Source: an uncultured Chitinophagaceae bacterium
GTDB lineage: Bacteria > Bacteroidota > Bacteroidia > Chitinophagales > Chitinophagaceae
NCBI GenBank assembly: GCA_937907395.1
Contig: CALCII010000002.1
Span: 115,650 to 179,649 of the forward strand
Direction of reading: 5' to 3'
Length of the DNA: 64,000 nucleotides
The notes below the pieces were generated by a model. It searched no databases, was not told the DNA's origin, and saw nothing but the letters and a program-made list of their open reading frames with translations. The position numbers and the translations under genes are program-made. Shown here one piece after another: positions 9,208 through 18,511 of the stretch (positions are counted from its first letter, which is position 1; every line of letters begins with the position of its first letter).

Positions 9208-10782
9208 ATGCTCGACCATTTTCCTTTTTACCTGACACTCATCGTGCTGATCATTTTGCTCATCATGCTGGGGAACAAAATCAAAATTGCCTATCCTGTT
9301 TTATTAGTAGTGGCCGGATTACTCATCAGCTTCATTCCCGGTGTGCCGGTATTGAAGATTGATCCTGAGTTAATCTTTATTATTTTCCTACCTCCGATTT
9401 TATATGAAGCAGCCTGGTCCAACTCCTGGAAAGAACTCTGGCATTGGCGAAGAGTGATTGGAAGCTTTGCCTTTGTGGTGGTTTTTCTTACCGCTATTAC
9501 TGTTGCTGTTGTTGCCAATGCATTCATACCCGGCTTTTCACTGGCACTTGGTTTTCTGCTGGGAGGTATTGTATCACCGCCCGATGCAGTGAGCGCCAAT
9601 GCAATTCTCAAATTTGTAAAAGTACCCAAGCGCATTTCGTCTATTCTTGAGGGTGAGAGTTTGCTGAATGATGCATCTTCGCTCATCATCTTCCGGTTTG
9701 CTATGATTGCCGTTGCAACCGGACAATTTGTTTGGCACCAGGCGGCACTCAATTTTGTATGGATGGTGGTGGCTGGTGTTTGTGTAGGTTTATTGGTGGG
9801 ACTTCTTTTTATGAAAGCACACAAATTTCTTCCCACCGATGCAAACATGGACATTGCATTAACATTGGTAACGCCTTATGCCATGTACATTGCTGCAGAA
9901 GAAATTCACAGCTCGGGTGTGTTGGCAGTAGTGAGTGGCGGATTGTTTCTTTGTTACCATCGTCATAGTTTTTTAACCAGTTCCAGTTTGTTACGAGGCG
10001 AAAACGTATGGCAAAGCCTTGTGTTTCTGCTGAATGGTTTGGTGTTCCTGTTGATCGGGCTCGACTTACCGGAGATTGTATCCGGACTAAAAGCAGATGG
10101 TGTGAGTTTTTATGAAGCAACGGGCTATGGTTTATTGATCACACTCGTTTTGATTGTGGGCCGTTTACTGGCTTCCTTTGGTGCAGTGTTGTTTACGAAA
10201 CTCATGAGCTCCTTTATTCCGGTGGCCGATAAGAATCCCGGCTGGAGGGGCCCGCTTATTTTTGGCTGGACGGGTATGCGTGGTGTGGTATCATTGGCCG
10301 CCGCACTTTCTATTCCGGTTACGATGGATGATGGTACGCATTTTCCGGAACGGAATTTAATTTTATACATCACGTTTATTGTCATCCTTGTTACACTCAC
10401 CCTACAAGGGTTAACACTTCCCGCATTAATAAAAAAAGTACAACTGCCGGATTACAATGATCATCATCCCGAAGAAGAAACGATTGATCAGATTCGCCGG
10501 GAACTGGCCGATGATTCACTTCAATACCTTAACGAACACTACAAAGAAGAACTGGAACACCATCCGCTGCTGAAGCAACTGGTGGGACGATGGGAATATG
10601 AACTCTATTGTGATCAATACACCTACACACCGGAACATATTAAATCCATCTACAAAAAAATACTGGAACGTCAGCGGGATTTATTACTGAAGAAGAATAA
10701 AAAAGAACAAAAGATCAACGAAGAAATTATACGCCGCTTCCTGCACCAGATCAACCTGGAAGAAGAAAAACTCGATTTCTGA
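9208..10782 (+). CDS. CPA1-family Na+/H+ antiporter
   Basis: 524 residues: about twelve membrane helices (roughly 8-415) and a hydrophilic C-terminal tail of ~105 residues rich in Glu/Lys. The CPA1 signatures GGIVSPPDAVSANAIL and LEGESLLNDASSLIIFRF give the ion-binding Asp and the conserved Asn-Asp pair; GWTGMRGVVSLAAAL near 350 is the conserved late helix. Predicted to exchange Na+ (or K+) for H+ across the inner membrane. ATG 9208 is the first start that begins directly at the first helix. Confidence 0.9.
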   Translation: MLDHFPFYLTLIVLIILLIMLGNKIKIAYPVLLVVAGLLISFIPGVPVLKIDPELIFIIFLPPILYEAAWSNSWKELWHWRRVIGSFAFVVVFLTAITVAVVANAFIPGFSLALGFLLGGIVSPPDAVSANAILKFVKVPKRISSILEGESLLNDASSLIIFRFAMIAVATGQFVWHQAALNFVWMVVAGVCVGLLVGLLFMKAHKFLPTDANMDIALTLVTPYAMYIAAEEIHSSGVLAVVSGGLFLCYHRHSFLTSSSLLRGENVWQSLVFLLNGLVFLLIGLDLPEIVSGLKADGVSFYEATGYGLLITLVLIVGRLLASFGAVLFTKLMSSFIPVADKNPGWRGPLIFGWTGMRGVVSLAAALSIPVTMDDGTHFPERNLILYITFIVILVTLTLQGLTLPALIKKVQLPDYNDHHPEEETIDQIRRELADDSLQYLNEHYKEELEHHPLLKQLVGRWEYELYCDQYTYTPEHIKSIYKKILERQRDLLLKKNKKEQKINEEIIRRFLHQINLEEEKLDF

Positions 10783-10786
10783 TTCT

Positions 10787-10794
10787 TACATTTG
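10787..10794 (+). promoter_or_regulatory. Possible Bacteroidota -7 box
   Basis: TACATTTG fits the TAnnTTTG consensus and lies 7 bases before the ATG of the metallo-hydrolase. If used, the mRNA would be almost leaderless. No convincing -33 TTG element. Confidence 0.3.
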
Positions 10795-10801
10795 CAACGC
10801 A

Positions 10802-11845
10802 ATGAGCTTACTCAAACCATTTGGAAAGTTTCCTGATCGAAAAAGAAAATCATTTTTCAACACACTTTCCAATTATAAAGACGGACAATTTCAGAATCCC
10901 GTGCCCACAGGCACTTTTGCAGAAGGAGAAAACATCCTGAAAGCATTGTGGCAATTTATTAAAAGCCATCCCGATACAGAGCCCAAACAACCTCTTCCGT
11001 TTGTACAAACAGATATTAAAAATATTCCGTTAAACGAAGATGTGCTCATCTGGTTTGGCCACAGCTCCTATTATCTGCAAACAGATGGATTGCGTTTTTT
11101 AGTGGATCCTGTTTTCAGTGGTAATGCGTCGCCCATTGCCGGTTCCGTAAAAGCATTTACCGGCAGCAATACGTATAGTGCCAACGATTTTCCTGATATT
11201 GATGTGTTGTTTCTTTCACACGATCATTGGGACCACCTCGATTATTCAACCATACAACAACTCCAAACCAAAGTAAAAAAAGTGATCTGCGGATTAGGGG
11301 TGGCACAACATTTTGAATTCTGGGGTTGGGATCAAACCAAACTCATAGAAAAAAACTGGTACGAATCACACACCATCAAAAACGGATTTGAGGTAACACT
11401 TACTCCCGCCCGGCATTTTTCCGGGAGAGGATTCAAACGAAATATTTCGCTCTGGACTTCCTTTGCATTACAAACACCATCCCGCAAATTATTCCTTGGT
11501 GGAGATAGTGGTTACAGTCCGCACTTTAAAGAAGTGGGTGAACGCTTCGGGCCTTTCGATCTTGCTATACTGGAATGCGGACAATACAATCATAAATGGC
11601 CGTTTATTCATTCGTTTCCCGATGAACTGGTGCAGGAAGCCAAAGAATTAAAAGCAGCAACGGTACTGCCTGTTCATCATTCCAAATTCAAACTGGCGCA
11701 TCATCCCTGGTATGAACCACTGGAGCAAACGGTTCGTATAGCCGAAAGAGAAAACCTGCCGGTGATTACACCCCGCATAGGCGAAGTAGTGTACCTGAAT
11801 GATATGGGTAAAACAAATGAGAAGTGGTGGAAAACTCTTAAGTAG
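10802..11845 (+). CDS. MBL-fold metallo-hydrolase (NAPE-PLD/UlaG-like)
   Basis: 347 residues. The metal motif FLSHDHWDHLDY (~139-150, HxHxDH) is preceded by WFGHSSYYLQTDG and FLVDPVF, and followed by TPARHFSGRG, GGDSGYSPHF and LPVHHSKFKLAHHP, giving the full set of zinc ligands of the NAPE-PLD/UlaG branch. Possible substrates are phospholipids or lactone/phosphodiester compounds. Cytosolic, no signal peptide. It overlaps nothing and starts 19 bases after the antiporter stop. Confidence 0.87.
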   Translation: MSLLKPFGKFPDRKRKSFFNTLSNYKDGQFQNPVPTGTFAEGENILKALWQFIKSHPDTEPKQPLPFVQTDIKNIPLNEDVLIWFGHSSYYLQTDGLRFLVDPVFSGNASPIAGSVKAFTGSNTYSANDFPDIDVLFLSHDHWDHLDYSTIQQLQTKVKKVICGLGVAQHFEFWGWDQTKLIEKNWYESHTIKNGFEVTLTPARHFSGRGFKRNISLWTSFALQTPSRKLFLGGDSGYSPHFKEVGERFGPFDLAILECGQYNHKWPFIHSFPDELVQEAKELKAATVLPVHHSKFKLAHHPWYEPLEQTVRIAERENLPVITPRIGEVVYLNDMGKTNEKWWKTLK

Positions 11846-11927
11846 GTTTCTAAACGATCCGTTCTTCATTTCACTCTTGCGTACTTCAAAGTTTAGTACC
11901 TTTATGGTGCAACCTAACTGCAGATCA

Positions 11928-12557
11928 ATGAAACTAATTTTTACCCTCCTGTTTGCATGTTGCTTTTTTGCAAGCCATGCACAAATGAAAGGATTAACAG
12001 AAAACGGTGATGAGATCATTTTATATAATGACGGCACCTGGAAATATGTAAAAGCACCGGCTGCCAATTCCCAGGTAATTGACACCAATCAAACAAAATT
12101 CACAAGGCTTCCTGCTTATACTTTCCTGGTAAAAAGTAAGGTTACGAAATACGGAGTGTACATCAACCCGCAAAAATGGATGTTTGAAAAAGAAGATGCA
12201 AACGAGCCGGGAGAGTACAAGTTTTATATGAAATCAAAGGATTGCTACGGAATGATTATTGCCGAAAAAATGCAGCTTCCCATTGAAACACTTAAAACCC
12301 TTGCTTATACAAATGCAAAATCAGCAGCACCGGATGTTGAAATCACCAAACAGGAATACCGGAATGTAAACGGAGTTACTGTGTTGTGTTTACAAATGTC
12401 GGGCACAATTTCAGGGTTGAAGTTTGTGTACCTTGGATATTATTATTCTTCAGAAGGAGGAACCATACAACTTCTCACCTACACTTTTGAATCAATGTTC
12501 AAAGAACGGAAAACCGATATGGAAAACCTGTTGAATGGATTTGTAGTGGTTGAATAA
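11928..12557 (+). CDS. Secreted protein of unknown function
   Basis: 209 residues from ATG 11928, which begins a clear Sec signal (KLIFTLLFACCFFASHAQ); the frame is open further upstream but that part overlaps the previous gene and adds no family feature. After the signal comes an SH3-like segment (GDEIILYNDGTWKYV), frequent in Bacteroidota periplasmic proteins, then ~130 residues with a mixed alpha/beta pattern. I do not recognise the C-terminal domain. Confidence 0.72.
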   Translation: MKLIFTLLFACCFFASHAQMKGLTENGDEIILYNDGTWKYVKAPAANSQVIDTNQTKFTRLPAYTFLVKSKVTKYGVYINPQKWMFEKEDANEPGEYKFYMKSKDCYGMIIAEKMQLPIETLKTLAYTNAKSAAPDVEITKQEYRNVNGVTVLCLQMSGTISGLKFVYLGYYYSSEGGTIQLLTYTFESMFKERKTDMENLLNGFVVVE

Positions 12558-12721
12558 ACATTTTTGTCATTCTCCTCCCCAAAATAATCGTGGCCAAACA
12601 CTTGTTTCTATTGCAGGGTATGGAATAGCAGGTCTATCATTTCTGTTAATTAAAATCCAATCCTGCTTTTATGGAAACCATTACGATGTGCATCTGCGTT
12701 CTAAGCAACACATCGTAAACC

Positions 12722-13360
12722 ATGAAATCCTTTTCATTCATCCTGCTCTCAGCATTGCTGCTCTGTGCCTGCAAAGAAGAGGCACCGGTAAAAAAGCCCG
12801 GCCTTGTTACTACAACATCAACAAAACGGATATCCGTCATCGGTTCTGCCAACCGGTTGATTCCAACAACCAAGCTACGGGAAGTGAAACAATTTTTACG
12901 CCGCCATCCCGGCTATAATCAACACACGTTTTTTTTGATTGATATGAAACGCCCTTCCGGATTGTATCGTTTTTATGTGGTGAACCTGCGTAACGATTCC
13001 ATCACACATGCCGGACTGGTGGCGCAGGGCAGCAACACTACACAAACGGAACAGGGAACACTTCGCTTCAGCAATGAAATCAACTCTCATTGTACTTCAT
13101 TAGGTAAGTATAAAATTTCCTTTGCTTATAATGGAAATTTCGGCAAAGCCTATAAACTCATCGGACTGGATACCACCAACTCCAATGCATTTGCAAGAGC
13201 CGTGGTATTACACAAGTACAGTGCTGTGCCCGATGAAGAGCAGGACTACCCCATCGTTCCCAGCCTGGGTTGTCCTATGGTATCGCATGCTTTTTTTAAA
13301 ACCCTTGAATCCATCATTGACCGGTCATCAAAACCATTATTGATGGAGATCTGGTATTGA
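12722..13360 (+). CDS. Murein L,D-transpeptidase catalytic-domain lipoprotein (YkuD_2-like)
   Basis: 212 residues. Lipoprotein signal with lipobox LLCAC. The catalytic region is like the YkuD_2 family: HTFFLIDMKRPSGLYRFYVVNL, the Gly/Ser-rich GLVAQGSN and the active-site-like SLGCPMVS with Cys at about 190. These are Cys-dependent murein transpeptidases or related enzymes. Anchored in the inner leaflet of the outer membrane or the inner membrane by lipid. No cell-wall genes are adjacent. Confidence 0.78.
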   Translation: MKSFSFILLSALLLCACKEEAPVKKPGLVTTTSTKRISVIGSANRLIPTTKLREVKQFLRRHPGYNQHTFFLIDMKRPSGLYRFYVVNLRNDSITHAGLVAQGSNTTQTEQGTLRFSNEINSHCTSLGKYKISFAYNGNFGKAYKLIGLDTTNSNAFARAVVLHKYSAVPDEEQDYPIVPSLGCPMVSHAFFKTLESIIDRSSKPLLMEIWY

Positions 13361-13411
13361 AATCAGTTACAAAGCCTTTTACAAGAGATGCTGATATATT
13401 CAAATAGACTT

Positions 13412-13419
13412 TATCTTTG
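13412..13419 (+). promoter_or_regulatory. Putative Bacteroidota promoter -7 box
   Basis: TATCTTTG matches TAnnTTTG and lies just before the first gene of the metal/haem operon (TTG start at 13425). The short leader means either a leaderless message or a later start. Confidence 0.4.
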
Positions 13420-13424
13420 CAGGG

Positions 13425-13817
13425 TTGTCTTTATTCCAACTATACAAACAAGCAACCGCACTCCTCTTGCTGGCAGCATTTATTGCTGGAAACTTCAGCA
13501 GGAATTTGATCATTGCCGATTATTACACCCATACGGCCAGCTACGAAAAAAATTGTGAGAACAAATCCAAACCACAATTGAAATGCCATGGTAAGTGCCA
13601 GATGATGAAAAGGCTGAAAGCAGAAGAAAAGAAAGACCAGGAAAATCCGGAACGTAAAGCCGAAAATAAAAATGAACCGGTGGTTTCGTTTCACTCATCT
13701 GTAATTCCTTTCGCTGTTGTTTCAAGGTCCTGCGAATCTATCAAACATTATATCTCTTATAAAGAAGGTGTAACCCTGCACCGCTCTCTGTCTGTTTTTC
13801 ATCCTCCACGGGTCTGA
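13425..13817 (+). CDS. Small membrane-anchored protein with Cys-rich motif
   Basis: 130 residues with a TTG start; no ATG is available before the hydrophobic segment (~10-24). A periplasmic part follows with ENKSKPQLKCHGKCQMMKRL, a Cys-x3-Cys motif with flanking His and Met that could bind copper or haem, then a Lys/Glu-rich charged stretch. I know similar short proteins upstream of cytochrome c peroxidase-type genes in Bacteroidota, but no function is established. Likely first gene of the operon running to 18495. Confidence 0.6.
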   Translation: MSLFQLYKQATALLLLAAFIAGNFSRNLIIADYYTHTASYEKNCENKSKPQLKCHGKCQMMKRLKAEEKKDQENPERKAENKNEPVVSFHSSVIPFAVVSRSCESIKHYISYKEGVTLHRSLSVFHPPRV

Positions 13818-13953
13818 ATGTACATCTGTTGCATTCAATCACTTTCGTTCATGATACACTGTATCCTGTTGCCTCTTTGTGTGTGCATCTGCTAGTATAA
13901 GCAGCGTGTTCGCATAGTTACCAGTGTATTCTATAAGCTTAAAAAAAACAACA

Positions 13954-14325
13954 ATGAAACATATACTTGCCATCCTGTTACTGATGGTTTGCACTACTTC
14001 TTTTTCTCAGAAAAAAGAATGGAAAGAAATGCACGATTTCCATGCTGTAATTGGAAAACTTTTTCATCCGGCAGAAGAAAACAAGCTGCAACCCACCCGG
14101 GACAGTGCCTCTTTATTACTTACAACAGCAAAACTATGGCAGAAATCGGTGGTGCCAGAAGGATACAATGCAGCCGTTACGAAACCTATTCTGAAAAAAC
14201 TTGTATCCCGCTGTGCTGTACTTGTAAAAGCGGTGAAACAAAAACAAACCGACGAAGAATTAAAAACATTAATCACAGGCGTACATGAAACGTTCCATGA
14301 AATCATGGAAAAATGTGCCCACTAA
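13954..14325 (+). CDS. Small exported helical protein
   Basis: 123 residues from ATG 13954, which starts a Sec signal (KHILAILLLMVCTTSFSQ). The mature part is helical (MHDFHAVIGKLFHPAEENKL ... ETFHEIMEKCAH) with several His and a terminal Cys-Ala-His, suggestive of metal or haem binding. Unrecognised family. It lies 22 bases before the MbnP-like gene and is probably part of that operon. Confidence 0.65.
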   Translation: MKHILAILLLMVCTTSFSQKKEWKEMHDFHAVIGKLFHPAEENKLQPTRDSASLLLTTAKLWQKSVVPEGYNAAVTKPILKKLVSRCAVLVKAVKQKQTDEELKTLITGVHETFHEIMEKCAH

Positions 14326-14347
14326 ATTTTAAACAACCAGAAGTATT

Positions 14348-15154
14348 ATGAAAATGATCACAACTTATATTACAGCTCTTGCATTCCTTTTTTTAACCTC
14401 CTGCAAAAAGGAGAAAACAGATATTCAACCCGGCGACAAAGGAGAACTCACGGTTGAGTTTGACAATGTGGTAGGTGCACAAAACCTGCAACTCAATACA
14501 GCAACGTATACCAATGCAGCTGGTGAACCGTATAAAATCACTATGCTCAACTATTACATCAGCAACATCGTTCTGGTGGCTGCAGACGGAAGCAGGTATA
14601 CCGTTCCTAAAGACAGCAGCTATTTTCTGATAAAAGAAGAAGATGTTGCCACACAGGAAGTAACCCTGAAAGATATACCTGCAGGCGACTACAAAGGAAT
14701 TGAGTTTGTGATTGGAGTGGATAGTTTAAAAAACACAGCAGCTGTTGGTGAACGCACCGGTTGCCTGGATCCTGCCGCTGGCGGATCGGGTATGTACTGG
14801 ACATGGAACTCCGGTTATATTTTCCTGAAAATGGAAGGAACATCAGATGTGGCTACTTCTGCAGATAAGAAATTCCGTTATCATATCGGAGGTTTTGGCG
14901 GTTACTCTTCTGCCACAATCAACAATATCAAAAAGGTAAGCCTTACAGCAGCAGGCACAGATGTGGCAAAAGTGCGGAAGAATAAAACCACACCACCCAC
15001 ATTTCACCTGATGGCCGATGCATCAAAAGTGTTAAACGGAACCACCAATGTGAGTATTGCCGCAAACACCACTGTAATGTTTGCTACTTACTCGGTAAAC
15101 ATTGCCAACAATTACGCTTCTATGTTCACCATTGATCATATTCATAATGATTAA
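14348..15154 (+). CDS. MbnP-like lipoprotein
   Basis: 268 residues. Lipoprotein signal (lipobox FLTSC). The body shows the MbnP family pattern: GELTVEFDNVVG at the start, NYYISNIVLVAADGS, IPAGDYKGIEFVIGVDS, and the Trp-rich GSGMYWTWNSGYIFLKMEG, ending SMFTIDHIHND. MbnP proteins bind copper and, in methanotrophs, a Trp is oxidised to kynurenine by the partner di-haem enzyme MbnH. The next gene is such an enzyme and overlaps this stop by 8 bases, so the pair is almost certainly functional together. Confidence 0.85.
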   Translation: MKMITTYITALAFLFLTSCKKEKTDIQPGDKGELTVEFDNVVGAQNLQLNTATYTNAAGEPYKITMLNYYISNIVLVAADGSRYTVPKDSSYFLIKEEDVATQEVTLKDIPAGDYKGIEFVIGVDSLKNTAAVGERTGCLDPAAGGSGMYWTWNSGYIFLKMEGTSDVATSADKKFRYHIGGFGGYSSATINNIKKVSLTAAGTDVAKVRKNKTTPPTFHLMADASKVLNGTTNVSIAANTTVMFATYSVNIANNYASMFTIDHIHND

Positions 15155-16208
15155 GCAATTGATCCAATCCGGTCCGGTAAAAGCAGTAATGGTTATTACC
15201 GGTATGGTATTATTGGCAGCAGCCTGCACCAAATCGAAAGATGGTGCAGGCCCTACGCCAATGCCACTGAACATTCCGTCTAATTTTCCAGCGCTGGTTT
15301 ACGACACAGCTTCCAATCCGGTTACAAAAGAAGGATTTGAATTAGGCAGAAAATTATTTTACGATCCGCTTCTTTCCCGCAACAACACCATCAGTTGTGG
15401 CAGTTGTCATATTCAGGGAAGTGCTTTCACACATCATGGGCACGATGTAAGTCATGGCATAGATGATAAACTGGGAACCAGGAACAGTCCGCCGGTAATG
15501 AATCTTGCCTGGAGCCGTTTCTTTTTCTGGGACGGTGGTGTTTTCAACCTCGATCTGCAACCTATTGCCCCCATTCAAAACCCGGTGGAAATGGATGAGC
15601 AGGTGCCCAACGTGATTATGAAACTTAAAGAAAACAGCACGTATCGAAAACTGTTTAAAAAAGCTTTTGGTACAGAAGAAATCAGTTCCGCCGCTTTGTT
15701 CAAAGCACTATCGCAGTTTATGTTGCAATGCATCAGTGCCAATTCACGTTACGATCGTTTTGTACGCAACGAAGGTGTACAACTTACAAACGAAGAATTG
15801 GAAGGCCGTACAATCTTTCAGCAAAAATGTGCTTCCTGCCATAGCACAGATCTGTTTACAGATAATGATTTTCATAACAATGGATTGGTTCCTTCAATGG
15901 TGAATGATAAAGGAAGGTTTCTTATAACACTCAATGAATCTGATTTGTATAAATTCAAAACGCCCAGTCTGCGCAACATTGCCCAAACAGCCCCCTACAT
16001 GCATGACGGACGATTTTATACACTAATGGCTGTATTGGATCATTATAGTAATGGTATCACAGATAGCCCAACGCTGGATTCTCGGCTAAAAACAAATGGT
16101 ATACCGGGTATTGCATTAACCGCAGAAGAGAAAACGAAACTGGTGGCTTTTCTGAACACACTTACCGATGATGAATTTATTCGTGACCCCAAACTAGCCG
16201 AACAATGA
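15147..16208 (+). CDS. MbnH/MauG-like di-haem cytochrome c peroxidase family protein
   Basis: 353 residues from ATG 15147, which overlaps the MbnP stop and starts a lipoprotein-like signal (lipobox AAAC). Two c-type haem motifs are present, CGSCH (~88) and CASCH (~230), with the family landmarks KLFYDPLLSRNNTISC, RNSPPVMNLAW, FFWDGGV and APYMHDGRFYTL. Periplasmic, di-haem. By family knowledge it either reduces peroxide or modifies a Trp in MbnP. Stop and next start overlap as ATGA. Confidence 0.9.
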   Translation: MIKQLIQSGPVKAVMVITGMVLLAAACTKSKDGAGPTPMPLNIPSNFPALVYDTASNPVTKEGFELGRKLFYDPLLSRNNTISCGSCHIQGSAFTHHGHDVSHGIDDKLGTRNSPPVMNLAWSRFFFWDGGVFNLDLQPIAPIQNPVEMDEQVPNVIMKLKENSTYRKLFKKAFGTEEISSAALFKALSQFMLQCISANSRYDRFVRNEGVQLTNEELEGRTIFQQKCASCHSTDLFTDNDFHNNGLVPSMVNDKGRFLITLNESDLYKFKTPSLRNIAQTAPYMHDGRFYTLMAVLDHYSNGITDSPTLDSRLKTNGIPGIALTAEEKTKLVAFLNTLTDDEFIRDPKLAEQ

Positions 16209-17134
16209 AACTGAAATACGGATTCCTCATACTTGTTTTTTTCCTTCAACCTTTCATTACCAGTGCCTGTGATATTTGCGGTTGTGGTGTGGGCAGTTAT
16301 TATGTAGGCATATTACCGGATTTTAAAAAACGGTTCATTGGCTTACGTTACCAGCACAAAAGCCTCATAACACATCTTAACGCAGCCGGTGGACGAAGCT
16401 ATCTTACCACAGATGAAACCTATCATATAGCCGAACTGTGGGGCGCTGTGAACATTGGAAAAAAATTCAGAGTCATGGGATTTATTCCCTACAATTGTAA
16501 CCAACGTTTGAACCAGGGTGTAACCACTTCTCAAAATGGTTTTGGCGATGTGGCCGCATACGGTTATTACAAATTACTGGATGGGCGCACTGTTACTAAA
16601 AACAAAAAACTTTTGATTCATTCATTATGGGTAGGTGCCGGACTGAAACTTCCAACCGGCAGTTATAATAACACCGATAAAAATGTGGTGGAAAACATTC
16701 AAAACACTTTTCAGCTGGGAACGGGAAGTACCGATGTTGTGCTGAACGCCATGTATGATCTCCGGTTGCAGGATGCAGGCATCAATACCAATATGAGTTA
16801 TAAGATCAACACCGCTAATAAATACAACTACCGTTATGGAAACAAATTCACTACCAACCTGCTGGCTTACTATAAAATAAGACTGGGAAAAAACGGAACC
16901 CTCGCCCCCAATACCGGTGTTTTGTATGAACAGGCTGCAAAAGACAGCAAACAGAACAATCATACGGTTGAAGAATCGGGCGGTTACTCGCTCACACATA
17001 CAACTGGTATTGAGTGGAGTTTCAAACGTTTATCGTGGGGAGCGAACTTCCAGGTACCAATTGAGCAACGGCTGGCAGAAGCAAAAGTTAAATCACAAAA
17101 TCGGTTAATGATTCACGTAAGTGTGAGTCTTTAA
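16205..17134 (+). CDS. Outer-membrane beta-barrel-like protein with CDICGCG motif
   Basis: 309 residues, start overlapping the previous stop. Signal peptide (FLILVFFLQPFITSA) followed immediately by CDICGCGVGSYY, three closely spaced Cys in the mature N-terminus that could bind metal. The rest alternates aromatic and polar residues with repeated strands (GLRYQHKS, WVGAGLKLPTGSY, LLAYYKIRLG) and ends in a hydrophobic strand, as in transporter-type barrels. Probably the outer-membrane partner of the MbnP/MbnH pair. Confidence 0.72.
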   Translation: MKLKYGFLILVFFLQPFITSACDICGCGVGSYYVGILPDFKKRFIGLRYQHKSLITHLNAAGGRSYLTTDETYHIAELWGAVNIGKKFRVMGFIPYNCNQRLNQGVTTSQNGFGDVAAYGYYKLLDGRTVTKNKKLLIHSLWVGAGLKLPTGSYNNTDKNVVENIQNTFQLGTGSTDVVLNAMYDLRLQDAGINTNMSYKINTANKYNYRYGNKFTTNLLAYYKIRLGKNGTLAPNTGVLYEQAAKDSKQNNHTVEESGGYSLTHTTGIEWSFKRLSWGANFQVPIEQRLAEAKVKSQNRLMIHVSVSL

Positions 17135-17144
17135 TTCAAAAATT

Positions 17145-17753
17145 ATGAAAAAAACATTTTATCATTTACTTACAGGCATATTATTAATTACTGCCTGCAG
17201 CAATCCTCAAACATCAAATAATGATCACGATACCGAGGCAACCGACAAAGGAAATGCCTATGCAGATAGTGTGAACCAGGGTTTGAAGACAGATACATTA
17301 AAGGGAAGTCCGCAACGGGTAACTGTTATCACAATTGGCCAAACGCATATGCATCTCTTTTATTACGCACCGGGAGTGAAAGGCCGCATCATCTGGGGCG
17401 GACTGGTTCCATACAACCAGGTATGGGTTACAGGTGCTCACCAATGCACACGGCTGGAGCTCAATGAACCCATTCTCATCAACAACAAAAAAATCCCCGC
17501 CGGTATATATGCTTTGTTTACCATTCCCGGTGAAAAAGAATGGACATTTATTCTTAATAAAAATCATGAGCAACACCTGGCCGATGATTACAAACAGGAA
17601 GAAGATGTAATGCGTTTTACTGTTACTCCAGCTTCAACAAATATGGTTCAACGGTTAACCTGGAAACTCAATCAAACAGGAACACATACCGGCAGTATTT
17701 CTATGGAATGGGAAAAAATAAAAATAGAAGTCCCTTTTACCACAACCAAATAA
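17145..17753 (+). CDS. DUF2911 lipoprotein
   Basis: 202 residues. Lipoprotein signal with lipobox ITAC. The DUF2911 core is clear: HLFYYAPGVKGRIIWGGLVPYNQVWVTGAHQCTRLE, then KKIPAGIYALFTIPGEKEWTFILNK. Function of the family is unknown; it is exported in Bacteroidota. Same operon as the MbnP/MbnH genes (10-base spacer upstream, 1 base downstream). Confidence 0.85.
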   Translation: MKKTFYHLLTGILLITACSNPQTSNNDHDTEATDKGNAYADSVNQGLKTDTLKGSPQRVTVITIGQTHMHLFYYAPGVKGRIIWGGLVPYNQVWVTGAHQCTRLELNEPILINNKKIPAGIYALFTIPGEKEWTFILNKNHEQHLADDYKQEEDVMRFTVTPASTNMVQRLTWKLNQTGTHTGSISMEWEKIKIEVPFTTTK

Positions 17754-17754
17754 G

Positions 17755-18495
17755 ATGGCAAAACGCAAATGGCACCGCCTCATCCGTAAAAGCCACCGTT
17801 ACCTCGGAGTAATCTTTGGTATCCAGTTTTTATTCTGGACCGTGAGTGGATTTTATTTCAGCTGGACCAATATCAAAACCATTCGGGGAGAAACGATTCA
17901 CAAAGAAGAACCTTCGCTGCGTGGAGAAGATTACATGGTGCCAGTTGCCACCATTCTGCAGCAATTGAAACGAACAGATACCGTGCATCATCTCAAAACC
18001 ATACAACCGGTGCAGGTGCTCAACAAAGCTTACTATCAATTCACCTTTCATAACGGGAAGCGGATGAAAACAGTTTTAGCCGATGCACAAACAGGCATCT
18101 TTCGTGGGCCACTCACCAAAGAAGAAGCATTGGCAGTTGCAAAAAACCGTCTCATTCAAACTGCTGAAGTTGTATCCATCAACTATATCACCCAAACAAA
18201 TGAACATCACGAATACCGTGAAAAACCGTTACCTGCCTGGGCCATTACCTTTAAAGAACCTGTCAACAGTACCGTTTATGTAGCTTCAGAATTGGGAACA
18301 ATCCAAAGCTACCGCAACAGCAGCTGGCGCATTTTCGACTTTTTGTGGATGATGCATATTATGGATTATAAAGAAAGAGACAATATCAACAACTGGGTAT
18401 TGCGCATCTTTACAGCACTGGGGCTCATTACATTGATGAGTGGTTTTGCTTTGTATATGGTTAGTTACAGGAGTGGCAGCAGGAAGCCGAATTGA
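17755..18495 (+). CDS. PepSY domain membrane protein
   Basis: 246 residues. First helix after HRYLGVIFGIQF (~17-38), a periplasmic part with a PepSY-like segment (LTKEEALAVAKNRL), and a C-terminal helix (~218-238). Family members occur in iron or copper uptake loci and some reduce ferric chelates. Its place at the end of a copper/haem operon supports a metal role, by inference. Confidence 0.77.
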   Translation: MAKRKWHRLIRKSHRYLGVIFGIQFLFWTVSGFYFSWTNIKTIRGETIHKEEPSLRGEDYMVPVATILQQLKRTDTVHHLKTIQPVQVLNKAYYQFTFHNGKRMKTVLADAQTGIFRGPLTKEEALAVAKNRLIQTAEVVSINYITQTNEHHEYREKPLPAWAITFKEPVNSTVYVASELGTIQSYRNSSWRIFDFLWMMHIMDYKERDNINNWVLRIFTALGLITLMSGFALYMVSYRSGSRKPN

Positions 18496-18511
18496 ATTTG
18501 TATCTTTCTGT

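Noticed and set aside
9291..9854. Minus-strand frame of 187 codons opposite the antiporter
   Set aside because: Shadow of the antiporter gene, whose motifs and helices are unambiguous.
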